NCBI GenBank assembly: GCA_963170055.1
Contig: CAUJGJ010000444.1
Location: 6,799,618 to 6,863,617 of the forward strand
Direction of reading: 5' to 3'
Length of the DNA stretch: 64,000 nucleotides
Source: Halisarca cf. caerulea
Taxonomy: Eukaryota; Porifera; Demospongiae; Chondrillida; Halisarcidae
Each line of letters starts with the position of its first letter. Position 1 is the first letter of the stretch. Both the position numbers and the translations under genes were made by a program. A model generated the notes under the pieces. The model saw nothing but the letters and a program-made list of their open reading frames with translations. It searched no databases and was not told the DNA's origin. Positions 62,703 to 64,000 of this stretch are shown here, piece after piece.

Positions 62703-62930
62703 TCAATTTAATTGCTTACTTGAATTGAATCCCAGGCTGAAATACTTGGAAACAATATCACGTGCCACTGTTGATAAAAGATCCTTCCGTTGCTCATTTG
62801 GCAACCTACCAACATTGTCTTTGAATTCGTACATAGTGGGAGAATCATGCGTATTCTTCATACCCAAGGTCTCTGTTTTACAGGGAATGTACCTGTGAAG
62901 TTCCTCCACAATCTCATCATATCTAAATTG
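62703..62930 (-). CDS. Unrecognised small ORF
   Basis: The minus-strand frame reads MEELHRYIPCKTETLGMKNT, then NEQRKDLLSTVARDIVSKYF. It looks like a real coding exon by composition, but I recognise no family. Position next to the DUF6589-like piece on the same strand (63660-64000) allows that it is one of its exons. Confidence 0.25.
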   Translation of the reverse strand, partial: QFRYDEIVEELHRYIPCKTETLGMKNTHDSPTMYEFKDNVGRLPNEQRKDLLSTVARDIVSKYFSLGFNSSKQLN

Positions 62931-62989
62931 AGCTGTTCATTCCTAAGTTGAACACCCAGTGGGTCCAAATATATAGTAATGTACTAATA

Positions 62990-63500
62990 GTCAGACTTAC
63001 TGCCGATGGAGCAGCAGCCAACAGGAAGTTTTTCCGTTTGCTCAAGGATCCATCTGGATACAATGTGGCTAATGGTGTTGTATATAAGGCAAGGAATATA
63101 TATGCTCCTGAGAGAGAAGTATATATTGTGTGATGTTCCCCACCTGATCAAGACAGTACAAAACTGCTGGGAAAGATCACACTTTGGCGGCCCTAGATTG
63201 ATGCTGGTAAGAATTATACTGATGATGATGGTCCATGCAACATGTTACTTGGTTCTTACTCATTTTTACATACATAAATTATATAGAAAGATGGACAGTA
63301 TACTTTATGGAAGCAGCTGGAAAACCTCCAGAAGAGGTCCAATGCCCCCATCAGGTCTATATATTGGAAAGAAGCTCACAAGGGAGCACATTAAGCTAAC
63401 GTCTTCTTCAAGAATGAGAGTAGATCTAGCAGCTGAGGCATACGCATCTCTAGCTACATTATATTATATGCTCACCTGTCCCTATATTGTTTTCATTTGG
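62990..63500 (+). pseudogene. P-element/THAP9-like transposase fragment
   Basis: LTADGAAANRKFFRLLKDPS (62993-63050), then in the next frame YILCDVPHLIKTVQNCWERS (about 63118-63177), which is the D-x-P-H-L-x-K-T-x-x-N core of P-element-type transposases. An intron-like segment 63207-63286 (GT...AG) follows, then DGQYTLWKQLENLQKRSNAP, and in another frame KKLTREHIKLTSSSRMRVDL then AAEAYAS. The order matches the RNase H-like domain with its GTP-binding insertion region start. Frameshifts near 63130 and 63350 inactivate it. The right end runs into a TA microsatellite. Confidence 0.65.
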
Positions 63501-63521
63501 ACTTCTGGTGTGTAATGCTCG

Positions 63522-63566
<45 letters not shown>
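63522..63566. repeat. (TA)n microsatellite
   Basis: About 22 TA units, exactly where the P-element-like homology ends. Confidence 0.95.
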
Positions 63567-63569
<3 letters not shown>

Positions 63570-63669
63570 CAGTCAGTTGAAAATGATATCGTTAAAGGGC
63601 CCGGAGACTAATCATGCACTACATAGCACATACCATGATAGACTTTTGTTTCATTTCCTCTGGGTATTC

Positions 63670-64000
63670 CTCTGAGTAATCGTGTTGGATATGCCAGGAT
63701 ACCACATCTCGAAAGGAGGTATTCTACCAGTACTCTTGACAGCAATAAGGCACCATTAGTGGCAAGCTGATGAAAGTCATCTAGCACCTTTTACACATCA
63801 AGGCTAGCTGATTCAACAGCTTGGTTCACTTCCTTGCATGGAAGATCTGAGCTATTAACTCGCTCTCTTACAGCATAAGCATTAAAGTAGTGAAGACTCT
63901 GTGTACGATTATCAATCCGTAAAAATCGTGGCTTTACATTCTTATCATCTACACATTTAAAGCAGCACCATTCTGGTACGTGTGTTTCAGAATCTGCAAA
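63670..64000 (-). pseudogene. DUF6589-like N-terminal fragment (second locus)
   Basis: From the window edge on the minus strand: HVPEWCCFKCVDDKNVKPRF, then LRIDNRTQSLHYFNAYAVRE and RVNSSDLP, then an in-frame TAA (DV stop), then VLDDFHQLATNGALLLSRVL. QSLHYFNAYAVRERV corresponds to HHSFHMYAVKHRV of the gene at 54.4 kb. It continues beyond the window. Confidence 0.5.

Noticed and set aside
1..64000. tRNA or rRNA genes
   Set aside because: I looked for cloverleaf-like segments and conserved rRNA words and saw none that I could support without a covariance search.

Overview
This is eukaryotic, almost certainly animal, DNA that consists of transposable elements and their remains. Host-type evidence is the spliced gene structure (GT-AG introns with consistent phases at 13134-17078 and 54383-57101), abundant micro- and minisatellites, and no operons or ribosome binding sites. 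The element mix (R2/NeSL-like and CR1/L2-like non-LTR elements, a DIRS-type element, Ty3/gypsy, MULE, piggyBac, Merlin, PIF/Harbinger, Tc1/mariner, P-element-like and DUF6589-type genes) and the abundance of GCATGCAT words suggest a marine invertebrate. A demosponge is my best guess, but that is inference and no taxonomic marker gene is present.

Layout. 1-9 kb: at least five decayed R2/NeSL-like retrotransposon pieces, two of them head to tail with repeated 3' UTRs. 9.7-12.6 kb: a broken integrase-core (rve) gene with tandem repeats, then a broken piggyBac transposase. 12674-17466: a structurally complete Mutator-like (MULE) transposon with inverted termini, a perfect 9-bp target duplication and a five-exon gene whose frame joins without a break (1169 aa). 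18.4-25.2 kb: a CR1/L2-like element split by a DIRS-type element, a hairpin-ended element and a TA-flanked MITE. 25-36 kb: hairpin-ended elements, an RGG-repeat gene, an endonuclease remnant and a Tc1-like mini-element carrying only a DNA-binding ORF. 36.4-40.8 kb: RecQ-helicase pieces in opposite orientations around a piggyBac start, a gypsy deletion derivative, a 270-bp tandem array and another non-LTR tail. 41.5-46.8 kb: a TA-flanked MITE, a complete family B hairpin element, and a gypsy element with gag, protease, RT and RNase H cut short by a hairpin element. 47.8-53.6 kb: BEN-like, piggyBac, Merlin and Harbinger remnants, with an interstitial TTAGGG tract. 54.3-64 kb: a DUF6589-type gene invaded by satellites, an unrecognised two-part ORF, a PHD-like fragment, a P-element-like transposase fragment and a second DUF6589-like piece.

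The most interesting signal is a pair of related non-coding element families, here called A and B. Each element starts with a complex 57-62 nt foldback and ends with a short GC-rich perfect hairpin plus an A-run. The stem sequences differ between families but match between the two ends within a family. The arms show compensatory changes, and the 3' hairpin loop occurs in both orientations. I know of no standard superfamily with this combination and cannot search for one here.

Few of these genes are likely to work together as a host pathway. The window is a record of nested insertion. Only the MULE looks potentially competent, and the hairpin elements appear non-autonomous with their mobilising enzyme not identified.
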